A stretch of DNA of 64,000 bases from JBCCMA01 sp045107005 (lineage in GTDB: Bacteria; Pseudomonadota; Gammaproteobacteria; Steroidobacterales; JBCCMA01): positions 1 through 64,000 of the forward strand of contig JBGCFP010000007.1 of assembly GCA_045107005.1 (NCBI GenBank), given 5' to 3'. The notes below the pieces were generated by a model, which saw only the letters and a program-made list of their open reading frames with translations, had not been told where the DNA came from and made no database searches. Each line of letters begins with the position of its first letter. Position 1 is the first letter of the stretch. The position numbers and the translations under genes are program-made. Of this stretch, positions 17,649 through 27,159 are shown one piece after another.

Positions 17649-17988
17649 GTGAGTAGACGTAGGCGACCACTGCGCTCAGTTCTGTCGTGGTTAGCTGCTG
17701 CTCCCATGACGGCATTTTTGCTGATCGCCCCACCGCTTCTCCGCCCTTGCCGATGATCTGCCTGAGGCCATCGCGACTCAAGGTACTGCGAGTGAGATCT
17801 GCCGGCGACGGCGAGGTAATCAGCCGCGCCATACGTCCGTCGCCACGCCCTTCATCGCCGTGGCAAAGCGCGCAATAGTGGAGGAAGACCCCTGGCCCAT
17901 CAGCGTCGGTGACAACGGTATCCTGGGCATACGCCGACATCGCCGCACAGGCGGACATCGTGACGGTCATTCTTCGAATATTACGCAT
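17635..17988 (-). CDS. Small periplasmic c-type cytochrome
   Basis: A 117-residue protein from the ATG at 17988 (a TTG codon precedes it). The signal peptide ends near AYAQD. One heme-attachment motif CALCH is followed by GDEGRGDGRMA, and the probable Met ligand is in AKMPSW, a class I monoheme cytochrome arrangement. It resembles the C-terminal cytochrome c_oxidase-type electron shuttles. It is the third gene of a minus-strand operon after a di-heme peroxidase and a cupredoxin, so it may donate electrons to the peroxidase. Its 3' end overlaps the end of cheB by 14 bp. Confidence 0.85.
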   Translation of the reverse strand: MRNIRRMTVTMSACAAMSAYAQDTVVTDADGPGVFLHYCALCHGDEGRGDGRMARLITSPSPADLTRSTLSRDGLRQIIGKGGEAVGRSAKMPSWEQQLTTTELSAVVAYVYSLKPE

Positions 17989-18021
17989 CAACTAAGGCGA
18001 CTCAGCATTGTCAGAAGAAGA

Positions 18022-18348
18022 CTATTTTTCCACTTTAATGGTTATGAACATGGACGGGTGAATCGCGCACTCAACCTCCACTTCGCCCTCGGCGTCGAAC
18101 GTCACGGTGCGCTCCTCGCCTGCGGCAAAGGAACCCAGATCAAACGATTTGGTGTCCGACAAACTGAAAACGTTGTGAAAATATTCATCTTCATTGGCAA
18201 AACTGACTTTGTCACCAACCTTGATTGTCAGCGACTCGGCTGAGAATGACTTGTCCTTTTGCAAAACGGTGTGTGTGTCTTCGGCAACCGCCGTTGTGCT
18301 CACACACAGCATAACCAGCGCGATAATCTTCGGGATGGATTTTGTCAT
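18022..18348 (-). CDS. Periplasmic cupredoxin (plastocyanin/azurin-like)
   Basis: A 108-residue protein from the ATG at 18348, preferred over the ATG at 18366 because GGAG lies eight bases upstream of it. The signal peptide ends near AVAED. The mature domain has the blue-copper ligand set: His in EYFHNVFS, then Cys, His and Met in VECAIHPSMF, with the usual C-x2-H-x2-M spacing. It is a single-electron carrier in the periplasm. It lies 27 bp after the peroxidase gene and 33 bp before the cytochrome gene, which suggests a common electron-transfer chain. Confidence 0.87.
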   Translation of the reverse strand: MTKSIPKIIALVMLCVSTTAVAEDTHTVLQKDKSFSAESLTIKVGDKVSFANEDEYFHNVFSLSDTKSFDLGSFAAGEERTVTFDAEGEVEVECAIHPSMFITIKVEK

Positions 18349-18375
18349 GAGAAATCTCCGGGTCATTGGGGTGAG

Positions 18376-19479
18376 TTAGCGCGTTTGCGCGGTGGTACCG
18401 CCGCCGGGTACTCGCCGCGGTGGCCCGGTATCGGGGGGCAACGTCGGCGCCGTGAACGGCTTGGCCGGCGTCGTTAAGGCTTCCATGAACGCCACAAGAT
18501 CCTGTTTATCGCTCGTGCTTAGCTGTAAGGGTTTCATGTTCGGCGACAGGTCTTTGGTCGCTTCGCCGCCTTGCTCATAGTGGTCGATGACGTCATCCAG
18601 GGTCGCGGCGCTGCCGTCGTGAAAATACGGCGCCGTCGTGGCGATATCGCGCAGTGTTGGCGTTTTGAAAGCGCCTTTGAGCACGGCGACTGGCACATGT
18701 TCGAAGCGCCCCAAATCCGGATTGTCGTTGAGATAAGAACGCAGGCCGAGATTGTGGAAGCCGTCGTCAGTGAAATTGGGGGCAGCATGGCACACGACGC
18801 AGTTTCCTTTGTCGGCATCCAGAAAAACGCCAAACCCGCGCACGGCCGACGCCGACATGGCGTCCTCGTCACCGCGCACCCATTGATCAAACGGTGAGTC
18901 GTTGCTGATGACCGTACGTTCGAAAGATGCGATCGCACGGCCGATGGTATCGGTACCGACCGGCTCGCCCGGATAGGCCTGACCAAACGCTTTAGCGTAG
19001 CCCGGATTTTGCGCGAGCCACGGCACGGTGACGTCGAAATTGGTGTTCATTTCGGCTGCAGCGCGCATCGGTCCAATCGCCTGGGACTCCAGCGAACGCT
19101 CGCGGCCATCCCACATCTGCAGTCGGTTGTAGGCGGTATTAATCACAGTCGGGCTGGCTCGATGCAGAACGGTCCCGCCAAAGCCAATGCCGGTTTGTCG
19201 TCCGTCCGACCAGCCGAGCGCAGGATTATGGCAAGTGGCGCAGGCGATACTGCCGTCACCACTCAATCGCGGATCGAAGAACAGCTGCTTGCCAAGCTCG
19301 ACGCGTGCGGCAGTGATCGCGTTGTTTTTTGGTGTGGGCGGCTGATCAGGCAGCAGCCACTGCTGCAAGTCCGGATGCCCGGCACGCAGTTGACTTGGGT
19401 CCTGAGCTGAGGCCGTTAGCGAAAATGAGATCGCAATAATTGTCGCAGCAACGCGGCCGCAAAACTGACGCATGCGCAT
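18376..19479 (-). CDS. Di-heme cytochrome c peroxidase / MauG family protein
   Basis: A 367-residue protein from the ATG at 19479, which has GGAGGTG upstream; the frame extends to 19566 without a ribosome site. The signal peptide ends near ASAQD. Two heme c motifs are present, CATCHNP (about residue 85) and CVVCHAAPNF (about 230), spaced as in bacterial di-heme peroxidases. The segment FKTPTLRDIATTAPYFHDGS is the conserved family block. It probably reduces hydrogen peroxide in the periplasm using electrons from the cupredoxin or cytochrome encoded next in the operon; a MauG-like oxidase role is the alternative. The C-terminus is Pro/Thr-rich. Confidence 0.88.
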   Translation of the reverse strand: MRMRQFCGRVAATIIAISFSLTASAQDPSQLRAGHPDLQQWLLPDQPPTPKNNAITAARVELGKQLFFDPRLSGDGSIACATCHNPALGWSDGRQTGIGFGGTVLHRASPTVINTAYNRLQMWDGRERSLESQAIGPMRAAAEMNTNFDVTVPWLAQNPGYAKAFGQAYPGEPVGTDTIGRAIASFERTVISNDSPFDQWVRGDEDAMSASAVRGFGVFLDADKGNCVVCHAAPNFTDDGFHNLGLRSYLNDNPDLGRFEHVPVAVLKGAFKTPTLRDIATTAPYFHDGSAATLDDVIDHYEQGGEATKDLSPNMKPLQLSTSDKQDLVAFMEALTTPAKPFTAPTLPPDTGPPRRVPGGGTTAQTR

Positions 19480-19626
19480 TGACGCACCTCCGTGTGACGT
19501 TTGGATTGACTTTGCGCTGTGATCCATCAAGCGCAACATGACGCTCACCAGAGTAAAAGAGACCAACGCAGAGGTACGTGACTGCAGTCACGTTTTGCAA
19601 GCGGCATAGAGCGGCGACGCCGACAC

Positions 19627-19653
19627 TCAAGTTGTCATACACCGTGTCGCTAC
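19627..19653 (+). promoter_or_regulatory. Candidate sigma-28 promoter for the MCP gene
   Basis: TCAAGTTG, 11 bases, GTCGCTAC. It matches the FliA consensus at 6 of 8 (-35) and 5 of 8 (-10) positions with exact spacing. It is weaker than the che-operon site. If real, transcription starts near 19660 and rules out start codons upstream of that. Confidence 0.42.
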
Positions 19654-19691
19654 TATTATTTGTACATCTAATGACCTGTGGGACAACTCGC

Positions 19692-22568
19692 ATGCTGCCA
19701 TCAGAACACGCCCACCAGTCACCGGGCTCGCAAGACGAACAAACGGCGGCCACCTCTTTGGGCCACGCATGGCGCCGCCTCCGACTCAAGAGCCAGCTGA
19801 TCGTCACGATTGTCGGGCTCGGACTCATTCCACTCGCTGCCTCGAGCTATCTAAACATGCGCACCTCGAGTCGCGCGATGATGAGCCAGGCCTTCGATCA
19901 GCTGGAATCGGTTCGCGAGCTCAAGAAAAATGAAATCCAGAAATTCTTCAGCACGACGCAAGTCCAAAGTGAGGCATTAGCTTCGGGCCCGTTCGTAATC
20001 GAAGGTGTGCTGGGGCTGTCGAGTGCGTTCGATCGACTGGAGACCATGCTGCCGGAAGACCAGACGCGCCAGGACGTTCTGTCCGCCTACGCCCAGGCCG
20101 CGCGCAGCGACGAGCAATTCTCGACCGCGTATCGCAACCGCACGGAGCAGGCACCGGTCGTGCTGGACAGTTCACCAACAGCGGCTGGGGGCTTGATCCT
20201 GCGCGATCTTTATGTAACGCAGAACCCGAACTCCTACACCGAGAAGCAGGCCTTGGATCGAGCGACAGACCGGAGCTTGTACACGCGGCTGCACCGGCGT
20301 TACCACCCGTTTTTTCGCGGCATGATGTCGCGCTTATCATTTAAAGACATCCTGATCGTCACGCCCGACGATGGCACGGTGGTCTACAGCGTTCGCAAGG
20401 CGCTCGATTTCGGAACGAGCCTCAAAACCGGTGCATTCCGGGACACCGGCATTGCGCAGATTTTCGAGCAGGTCGTCGCAACCGGTGAGTCCGCCTTCAG
20501 CGATTTTGAGAAATACCGCCCCGCTCTGGATCTGCCAAGCGCGTTCGTCGCGACACCGGTTATGGACCAGGGCGCGCTGATCGGCGTCATGATAGTTGGG
20601 TTGGCAGTCGATGAGCTCAATGCGATTACGATGCAAAGCAGCGGTATGGGTCAGACTGGCCATTCCTTTTTGCTCGGCCCCGATCTGACCATGCGCTCGC
20701 AGCGTCGTGACTCGACGGACCCTTCTATTCTCAGCGCAAAGGTCGACACCGAAGCGTCGCGCGAAGCCTCCGCCGGCAACAGCGGTGTCCGCGTAGTGAC
20801 CGGAGCCGACGGCGTGCCGGTGCTCTCAGCATTTGCGCCGCTGTCGCTTCCCGATCTGGATTGGTCGCTGCTCGTGGAAATAGACGAAGCCGAAGTTCAT
20901 GAAGCGATCTCACCGCTGGTGAGCAACGCGATTGCTTCTCTCGTGGTGGCTGGCGCGATCCTGTTGGCTTGTTCGATTCTCCTTGCGCGCCTGATCGTGC
21001 GTCCGATCAACGACGCGGCCCACGTCGCCTCGTGCATCGCGGATGGCAATCTGGAGTCGACCATCAATACGCGGGACGGCAACGAAATCAATGAAATGCT
21101 GCAAGCGCTTGCCAGAATGCAGGCGCAGTTGCGCGAACGCCTGGAGAGCGATCGCCAGGTGATGCAAAGCATGAGTCGCATTACCCAGGCGCTGAACAAT
21201 ACATCCGCTGGCGTACTGGTCACCGACACGGACGACACCATCGTTTTCGCCAACAGTTCCGCGCGTCGCTCTTTGGCGCAGATACCCAACGGGCCAGCTG
21301 ACGAACAGATCGTGGGACTCAAAACCAGCAAGCTGCCCTTCCCGATCGCGGGCCAGAACGGACAGCCCGCAGCGCAGATTCAACTTGGAGCACAAACCGT
21401 ACGCGCCAGCGCCAACGGCGTTGTGGACGCCAACGGCGAACGCCTTGGGCGCGTCGTCGAATGGCGCGACTGGACAACCGAGCAGTCTATCGAAACCGAA
21501 ATTCGCGAACTCATTCAAGCGGCACACGCCGGTGATTTGTCGCAGCGTCTGTCGTTGACGGGGAAGGGAGGCTTCTTTCTGGCGCTGAGTGAAGGCATGA
21601 ACGACCTGGTCGGCATTGCACACCAGATTGTTAGCGACATGGGCATGGTGTTGTCCGGACTGGCCAAAGGCGATCTGTCCACCCACGTCACCACCCAATA
21701 TCAGGGCGAGTTCGATAACCTGAAACAAGATGCCAATAGCACCGTCAAGCGGCTTACCGAAATAGTAGAGCGCGTTCAAAGCGGCGCGGACTCTGTACTC
21801 AATGGCGCCGGTGAATTGAGCAGATCGAGCCAGGACCTGGATCGCATGATATCCGTGCAGGCAGCCAACCTCGAACAAACCTCGCAATCGATCGGCAAGA
21901 TTCACGAAGCGGTGCAGAGTAACGCCTCCAACGCTGAGCGCGCATCAACGCTGTCCGGCAACGTCAATCATGACGCAGCGTCTGGCCGTGAGGTCGTTGA
22001 CTCCGCCGTCGCTGCGATGGCGGAGATTCACGAATCGAGCGCGGCCATTGCGGACATCATCAGCGTCATCGACGAAATCGCTTTCCAGACCAATTTACTG
22101 GCGCTCAACGCGTCGGTGGAAGCCGCCCGCGCGGGCGAGCATGGACTCGGCTTCGCCGTCGTAGCGCGCGAGGTTCGCGGACTGGCCGTGCGCAGTGCCG
22201 GTGCCGCGCACAAGATCAAGGAATTGATTAACGACAGCGTCGACAAAGTCGATGACGGGTCGCGTCTGGTCAACGAAACCGGTCAGATTTTTGAACAGAT
22301 TGTCAATGGCATTAGCGAAGTCGCCAGTCTGGTGTCCGGGATTAGCGACTCGAGTCTCGCGCAGGCGCAAAGCGTCGGTAACGTGAGTCAGACAATCCAG
22401 ACCATGGACGAAGCGACCGCCCGCAACAACAATATGGTCATTGACTCGACGCGCAATGCGGCAACGCTGGATCGAGAAGCCGCCGAACTCAAGAATGTGT
22501 TGAAATTCTTCACCGGCGCGGCGCGTGTCAACAGCATCACGACGGTGCCACGGCGCAAGGCGTCCTGA
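19692..22568 (+). CDS. Methyl-accepting chemotaxis protein with Cache-type periplasmic sensor
   Basis: A 958-residue receptor from the ATG at 19692; an in-frame ATG at 19671 is also possible. The frame is open back to 19578, but that lies before the candidate sigma-28 promoter. Order: membrane helix 1 (about 38-58), a long periplasmic Cache-like sensor (about 60-400), membrane helix 2 (about 415-440), HAMP, PAS-like domain (about 490-600), further HAMP-like linker (GDLSQRL) and the signalling hairpin with tip AFQTNLLALNAS. The tip has Ser where Ala is usual. There is no C-terminal CheR pentapeptide. It stands alone, 85 bp or more from the peroxidase operon on the other strand. Confidence 0.9.
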   Translation: MLPSEHAHQSPGSQDEQTAATSLGHAWRRLRLKSQLIVTIVGLGLIPLAASSYLNMRTSSRAMMSQAFDQLESVRELKKNEIQKFFSTTQVQSEALASGPFVIEGVLGLSSAFDRLETMLPEDQTRQDVLSAYAQAARSDEQFSTAYRNRTEQAPVVLDSSPTAAGGLILRDLYVTQNPNSYTEKQALDRATDRSLYTRLHRRYHPFFRGMMSRLSFKDILIVTPDDGTVVYSVRKALDFGTSLKTGAFRDTGIAQIFEQVVATGESAFSDFEKYRPALDLPSAFVATPVMDQGALIGVMIVGLAVDELNAITMQSSGMGQTGHSFLLGPDLTMRSQRRDSTDPSILSAKVDTEASREASAGNSGVRVVTGADGVPVLSAFAPLSLPDLDWSLLVEIDEAEVHEAISPLVSNAIASLVVAGAILLACSILLARLIVRPINDAAHVASCIADGNLESTINTRDGNEINEMLQALARMQAQLRERLESDRQVMQSMSRITQALNNTSAGVLVTDTDDTIVFANSSARRSLAQIPNGPADEQIVGLKTSKLPFPIAGQNGQPAAQIQLGAQTVRASANGVVDANGERLGRVVEWRDWTTEQSIETEIRELIQAAHAGDLSQRLSLTGKGGFFLALSEGMNDLVGIAHQIVSDMGMVLSGLAKGDLSTHVTTQYQGEFDNLKQDANSTVKRLTEIVERVQSGADSVLNGAGELSRSSQDLDRMISVQAANLEQTSQSIGKIHEAVQSNASNAERASTLSGNVNHDAASGREVVDSAVAAMAEIHESSAAIADIISVIDEIAFQTNLLALNASVEAARAGEHGLGFAVVAREVRGLAVRSAGAAHKIKELINDSVDKVDDGSRLVNETGQIFEQIVNGISEVASLVSGISDSSLAQAQSVGNVSQTIQTMDEATARNNNMVIDSTRNAATLDREAAELKNVLKFFTGAARVNSITTVPRRKAS

Positions 22569-22688
22569 GCTGTCCGTAGATAGACGGCGACATCCGCGCA
22601 AACGATTGAATCAGCGGCTAGAGGATGCTGTGGCGGACTGTTAGAGTAGACGCGTGTCTGTCGCCCGCTTCCTTCGTTCAGGTCGTGC

Positions 22689-24203
22689 ATGAGTTTTCAG
22701 TTTCGTTTGTCAGTTCGGGCGGCGCTCGCCGTGGCGTTGATCAACATGACGTCCGGCGTTCTTGCGGCGCCAGCGCCTTTCGATGTGCAGTCGCTCGCGC
22801 TCGAAGGCCGCGTGGTCACGGCCGACTTCGGTGACTTCAACGGAGATCAGCGCACAGATCTGATGATCACGACGTTGGAAGGCCTCCCTCCCGCCGAAAC
22901 GCGCACACTGCATATTTATCTTCGCGGCGATGCAAAGACGTTCGCGTCGACACCCTCACACCGCATCAGGTTGCCCAGCGGCAGCGCGGTCTACGACATC
23001 GCAGACGTGGAGGACACGCCCGGTGATGAGTTGATTCTCTTGCGCTCCGCTGGACTCAGCGTGATGTCTCTGGCAACCGCCCAAGGCGACGTTCGAGACA
23101 TGGCGGTTACCGGGCCCAGCACCATCGCAGCGGCGCAGGACGAACGCGGGTTTGACCGATTCGCCATTGCGCATGCGGATATCGGCGGGCGATCGCGCCT
23201 GCTGGTGCCACAACTGGGCGCACTCGCGATCCTGGAGCTCGACGGTACCCAAGTGGCGCAACTCGAGGTTGGCGGACGAGCGAATTATTACGTCACCAAA
23301 CCCGACAGTCTCGTGGCCGTGGAGAGCGACATTCAGCTTTTTCTCGACGTCCCGAAAATCAGCGTCGGGGACGTCGATGGCAACGGTCTTCGCGACGTCG
23401 TCAGCGCAACCCGCCACGAGCTGCGCGTATTCCTGAGCGACGAGCGCGGGCAGTTTGACGGTGCCCCCGACCGAATCTTGCCGTTGCAGCTGGTCGACGA
23501 GCGAGATCACCGGCGCGGCTCGGGCGGCGTCGTGGTGAGCGGCGGCGACCACAACAACGATGGACTGATGGACCTGATGATCACGCACGTAGAGGGCAGC
23601 TTCACCGATTCGATCACGACCACGCGGCTTTACCGCAACCAGGGAGATGGATGGCAGCTGGAAACGCCAACGGACACGTTTGACAGCAAAGGCGCGGTGA
23701 GCTCCGATGTGCTGGTCGATATTGACGGAGACGATACCCTCGAGCTGATGCGCATTCGGATCAAGTTCAGCGTTCTGGAGATCGTTGAGATGCTGCTTAC
23801 CCGTGAGGTCGATGCGGTGATCTCGCTGCACCGCCTGAACGACGACGGTCGCTACGAAACCAAACCGTGGTCGCGACGCAAAGTGAGCACTGGCATCAGC
23901 TTCGAAACGTTTCGGCCCAACGGATTCATGCCGCGCGGCGGCGTCGATCTCAATGCGGACGGGCTAATGGATTTCGTTGCGTCGGACAACGGCAAAGGCA
24001 TTGAAGTCTATTTGGGCGGCGATAAAGGGCCGTTTCAAAAACGCCGCGCGCGACAAAAATTGCCGACCGCCGGAGTCATTCGATTCGAAGACATCGACGG
24101 TGACGGATTACCCGACTTCGTCCTGTTTGATTCGCAGTCGTTCGAACCGGTTGTGCGTATTGGCCGCAACACGGGCGCGCTGAGCGCACCGCAGCGCCAA
24201 TGA
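22689..24203 (+). CDS. Secreted FG-GAP/VCBS repeat protein
   Basis: A 504-residue protein with a signal peptide (cleavage near VLAAPAP). Repeated Ca-binding loops of FG-GAP type (D-x-[ND]-x-D-G-x-x-D) occur near residues 48 (DFNGDQRTDL), 227 (DVDGNGLRD), 290 (DHNNDGLMD), 345, 420 (DLNADGLMD) and 460 (DIDGDGLPD). This predicts an integrin-alpha-like beta-propeller in the periplasm or outside the cell. No enzyme domain is visible. The stop overlaps the ATG of the following DUF3429 gene, so the two are co-translated. Confidence 0.82.
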   Translation: MSFQFRLSVRAALAVALINMTSGVLAAPAPFDVQSLALEGRVVTADFGDFNGDQRTDLMITTLEGLPPAETRTLHIYLRGDAKTFASTPSHRIRLPSGSAVYDIADVEDTPGDELILLRSAGLSVMSLATAQGDVRDMAVTGPSTIAAAQDERGFDRFAIAHADIGGRSRLLVPQLGALAILELDGTQVAQLEVGGRANYYVTKPDSLVAVESDIQLFLDVPKISVGDVDGNGLRDVVSATRHELRVFLSDERGQFDGAPDRILPLQLVDERDHRRGSGGVVVSGGDHNNDGLMDLMITHVEGSFTDSITTTRLYRNQGDGWQLETPTDTFDSKGAVSSDVLVDIDGDDTLELMRIRIKFSVLEIVEMLLTREVDAVISLHRLNDDGRYETKPWSRRKVSTGISFETFRPNGFMPRGGVDLNADGLMDFVASDNGKGIEVYLGGDKGPFQKRRARQKLPTAGVIRFEDIDGDGLPDFVLFDSQSFEPVVRIGRNTGALSAPQRQ

Positions 24204-24649
24204 CCGCCGCACCAATCACTCGCGATTTGGCGGCCGCAGGCGCGCTGCCGTTTGTTGGTTGCGCCCTGTTTTCGCTGCTTGGCATTTCGTCGTTGCCGTG
24301 GCTTGGCAGCATCGAGTTCATCGCCGCGACCTATGGCCTCGCCATTGCATCATTTATGGCTGGCGTGCACTGGGGAACGGCCCTTGAGACACGTCAGATG
24401 TTGCCGCTCAATCTATTCGTCAGCAGCAACGTGCTGACCTTGCTCGGGTGGTTTGGCGTGCTACTCGGCACACTCTCGCAGGCGCTTGTGGTTTTGGTTA
24501 TCGTGTTTGTGTGCTTGCTGATGGTTGATCGACGGTTGCACGTCGCGCAGGTTATTGACGACGCGTATTGGAAAACACGACGTAACGTGACAGTGGTTGT
24601 GGTCGTGTCGCTGCTCATCACCGTAAGTTCCGGTCACCTGTACGCCTAG
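24200..24649 (+). CDS. DUF3429 family inner-membrane protein
   Basis: A 149-residue integral membrane protein with five hydrophobic helices (about residues 14-32, 37-53, 68-86, 90-107 and 126-142). The segment YGLAIASFMAGVHWG is the conserved DUF3429 core. The family is common in proteobacteria and has no established function. It is coupled to the upstream FG-GAP gene by an ATGA overlap. Confidence 0.8.
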   Translation: MTAAPITRDLAAAGALPFVGCALFSLLGISSLPWLGSIEFIAATYGLAIASFMAGVHWGTALETRQMLPLNLFVSSNVLTLLGWFGVLLGTLSQALVVLVIVFVCLLMVDRRLHVAQVIDDAYWKTRRNVTVVVVVSLLITVSSGHLYA

Positions 24650-24701
24650 TTGGTCGCGCGCAGGCAGCAGACACGCTCAAACAAAAATTATGGAGTCTAT
24701 A

Positions 24702-26339
24702 ATGCTCGCGAGAATTTTCGCGCACACCGTGCTTGCCGCTGTCTGCTATGCCCAGCTCGTCGCGTGCGCCGAGGATACACCGCCCCCCGACATTGCCAAG
24801 CCGATCACCAAACCAGCCCCTGACCTGACGCCGGATGCGACCATCGGCTCAACGCTGCCGGAAATTACAGCAGCCCTTCAAAACGGTGAGATCACGGCTG
24901 AGGCGCTGGTACAGCGTTACCTCGACCGCATCGAACTTGTCGACCGTCGCGGCCCAACCCTGCAAAGCGTGTTGAGCCTCAATCCCAATGCGCTCAAAGA
25001 CGCTCGACGCCTTGATGCACAGCGAGCTTCTGGCGAACCGCTCGGCGCGCTCCACGGCATACCGGTCTTGCTTAAGGACAACATCGAGACGCTCGATCCG
25101 GTCGCCACAACAGCCGGCGCGATCGCGCTTAAAGCGAACGTCACCGGACGAGACTCGCCGTTGGTCGCCGGCCTGCGCGCGGCGGGGGCGATAGTTCTGG
25201 GCAAGACCAATTTGAGTCAGTGGGCCAACTTTCGGTCGAACGACTCGGTCAGCGGCTGGAGCGCAATGGGCGGTCAGGTACGCAACCCCCACATGCTCGA
25301 TCGCAGCCCGTGCGGATCCAGCTCGGGCTCCGGCGTCGCAGCGGCGGCATCGCTGGCAGCGGCGACCGTCGGCACGGAAACCAACGGCTCGATTATTTGC
25401 CCGGCCAACGTCAACGGTGTTGTCGGGTTCAAGCCCACCTTGGGCCTGGTATCGCAACAGCACATCGTTCCAATCGCTTCATCACAGGATACCGCCGGGC
25501 CGATCACCAAATCCGTCACCGGGGCGGCGATGATGCTCAATGCCATGGCGACCGGTGCCGAGAAAACCGACTACCTGGCGGGGCTCAACGAGAGCGCACT
25601 GCGCGGCGCGCGGATCGGTGTGCTGCGGTTTGCCCAAGGCAGCAATGCCGACATCATCGAACGCTTCGACGAGGCCATTGTCGCGCTGCGCGCGGCGGGT
25701 GCTCAAATCATCGAGATCGACACGTTTGCCGAACGCGACGACACGTTCTGGAAGGCCGCCCGCGATGTGATGTACTACGAATTCAAGGCGACCATCAACG
25801 ATTATCTGGCCAACGCAGCGCCAGAGGTGACCACCCGCTCACTGGGCGAGCTGATCGCGTTCAACGAGGCGAACGCGGAGCGCGAGCTGGCGTTGTTCGA
25901 CCAGGGTATTTTTGATGAGGCCAATACGCTGGGCGATCTGCAGACGCCCGAGTATCTGGCTGCGCGGGACTACGTCAAAACGTTTACCGGCAGGGCCGGC
26001 ATCGACGCTCTTTTAAACAACCACAGCGCTGATGTGCTGATATCGCCGTCGGGCCCTGTGGCCTCGCGTGTCGATCCGATCAACGGTGACGTCTGGCCCA
26101 ATTGGGCGGGCGCAGGCTGGATGGCCGCCGGCGCGGGCTACCCGCACTTGAGCGTGCCAATGGGCACCGTACACGGCATTCCGGTCGGGCTGTCGTTCAT
26201 CGGTGGGGAAAATCGCGACGCCGCCGTGCTGGCCTACGGCTACGCCTATGAACAGCAGTCCACACGGCGCGTCACACCGGCGTTTCTAACCAACGCCGAG
26301 GAGCGCAAGGAAATCGGGCGTGCGGTGCGGCGCCCATGA
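24702..26339 (+). CDS. Amidase-signature family lipoprotein hydrolase
   Basis: A 545-residue protein from the ATG at 24702, which has GGAG six bases upstream; the ATG at 24690 is less likely. The signal peptide ends in the lipobox QLVAC. The amidase-signature Ser-cisSer-Lys triad is present: Lys125 in LLKDNIE, cis-Ser in CGSSSGSG (about 206-210) and nucleophile Ser230 in TETNGSI. The overall length and the later GVVGFKPT and PITKSV blocks fit the family. It should hydrolyse an amide in the periplasm; substrates in this branch are poorly known. It ends just before the DUF3025 gene. Confidence 0.88.
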   Translation: MLARIFAHTVLAAVCYAQLVACAEDTPPPDIAKPITKPAPDLTPDATIGSTLPEITAALQNGEITAEALVQRYLDRIELVDRRGPTLQSVLSLNPNALKDARRLDAQRASGEPLGALHGIPVLLKDNIETLDPVATTAGAIALKANVTGRDSPLVAGLRAAGAIVLGKTNLSQWANFRSNDSVSGWSAMGGQVRNPHMLDRSPCGSSSGSGVAAAASLAAATVGTETNGSIICPANVNGVVGFKPTLGLVSQQHIVPIASSQDTAGPITKSVTGAAMMLNAMATGAEKTDYLAGLNESALRGARIGVLRFAQGSNADIIERFDEAIVALRAAGAQIIEIDTFAERDDTFWKAARDVMYYEFKATINDYLANAAPEVTTRSLGELIAFNEANAERELALFDQGIFDEANTLGDLQTPEYLAARDYVKTFTGRAGIDALLNNHSADVLISPSGPVASRVDPINGDVWPNWAGAGWMAAGAGYPHLSVPMGTVHGIPVGLSFIGGENRDAAVLAYGYAYEQQSTRRVTPAFLTNAEERKEIGRAVRRP

Positions 26340-26346
26340 CGGATTG

Positions 26347-27159
26347 ATGTTGCCCGCAGACGACTTCAGAACCGACAGACTGGCGGACTCGCCCATGCAC
26401 GGTCACGTGAGCGACATCATCACGCGCCAGCAGTGGCAAGACTGGCCCAGCGCGAGGCAACTGTCGGCCCTCTTACCCGGCGATGCGTGCTCGGGCACTG
26501 GCGCCCCTCTGCATTTCGCGACAAAGACGGACGCCGGGTTTGACGGCGCCGCCGCCTACGAACGTCACATCCACGACACCGGCGAAATTCCGCTGCGCCC
26601 CGCGTTCTGGCACGACTTGTTTAATGCGCTGATGTGGATTCAATTCCCGGCCATAAAAACGGCGTTGAATGAGGCGCACTGTCAGGAACTCGATAACCCC
26701 ACGCAGCAGCGCTCGGCACGCCGCGACGCGCTCACTCTGCTCGATGAATGTGGCGTGCTGATTGGCGTCACGGATATGCAACCGCGCGCGCGACACGCCG
26801 AGCACCGCTGGCACGATCTGTTTGTCACCGGAAGAGCGGCGTGGCACCGCGACATCGTGCCGATGATGATCGGGCACGGTCTGTGCGAACAAGGCTTACA
26901 CGCTTACATTGGTCTCACAGGCAAAGCGCTGTATGTCACGATGGAGACACACTGGTTGCGCGTACCACACGATGAGCGACGCCGATTGATTGACACACAA
27001 CTCGCCGGGCAAATTCGACACGGTAACGCGGTCATGACGACCAAAGAACTGCTGCCCCTGCCGCTGCTCGGAGTGCCAGGATGGTGGCCCGACAATGAAA
27101 ACGATACGTTCTACTCTGACGCAGATTATTTTCGGCCTAAACGCCAGGGCCGGCTCTAA
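26347..27159 (+). CDS. DUF3025 domain protein
   Basis: About 270 residues from the ATG at 26347, eight bases after the amidase stop; the frame also reads upstream into the amidase end. The block WHDLFNALMWIQFPAIKTAL, followed by N-E-x-H, is characteristic of DUF3025, as is the later DECGVLI and the M-I-G-H-x-L-x-E segment. There is no signal peptide and no catalytic motif. The family has no known function. The 3' end overlaps the convergent lipoprotein gene by 4 bp. Confidence 0.78.
   Translation: MLPADDFRTDRLADSPMHGHVSDIITRQQWQDWPSARQLSALLPGDACSGTGAPLHFATKTDAGFDGAAAYERHIHDTGEIPLRPAFWHDLFNALMWIQFPAIKTALNEAHCQELDNPTQQRSARRDALTLLDECGVLIGVTDMQPRARHAEHRWHDLFVTGRAAWHRDIVPMMIGHGLCEQGLHAYIGLTGKALYVTMETHWLRVPHDERRRLIDTQLAGQIRHGNAVMTTKELLPLPLLGVPGWWPDNENDTFYSDADYFRPKRQGRL

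Noticed and set aside
19578..19691. Longer N-terminus for the third MCP
   Set aside because: It would start before the candidate sigma-28 promoter and adds a Cys-rich stretch without a ribosome site.
20910..21905. A 331-codon minus-strand frame inside the third MCP gene
   Set aside because: Mirror of the MCP codon pattern; no ribosome site or recognisable domain.
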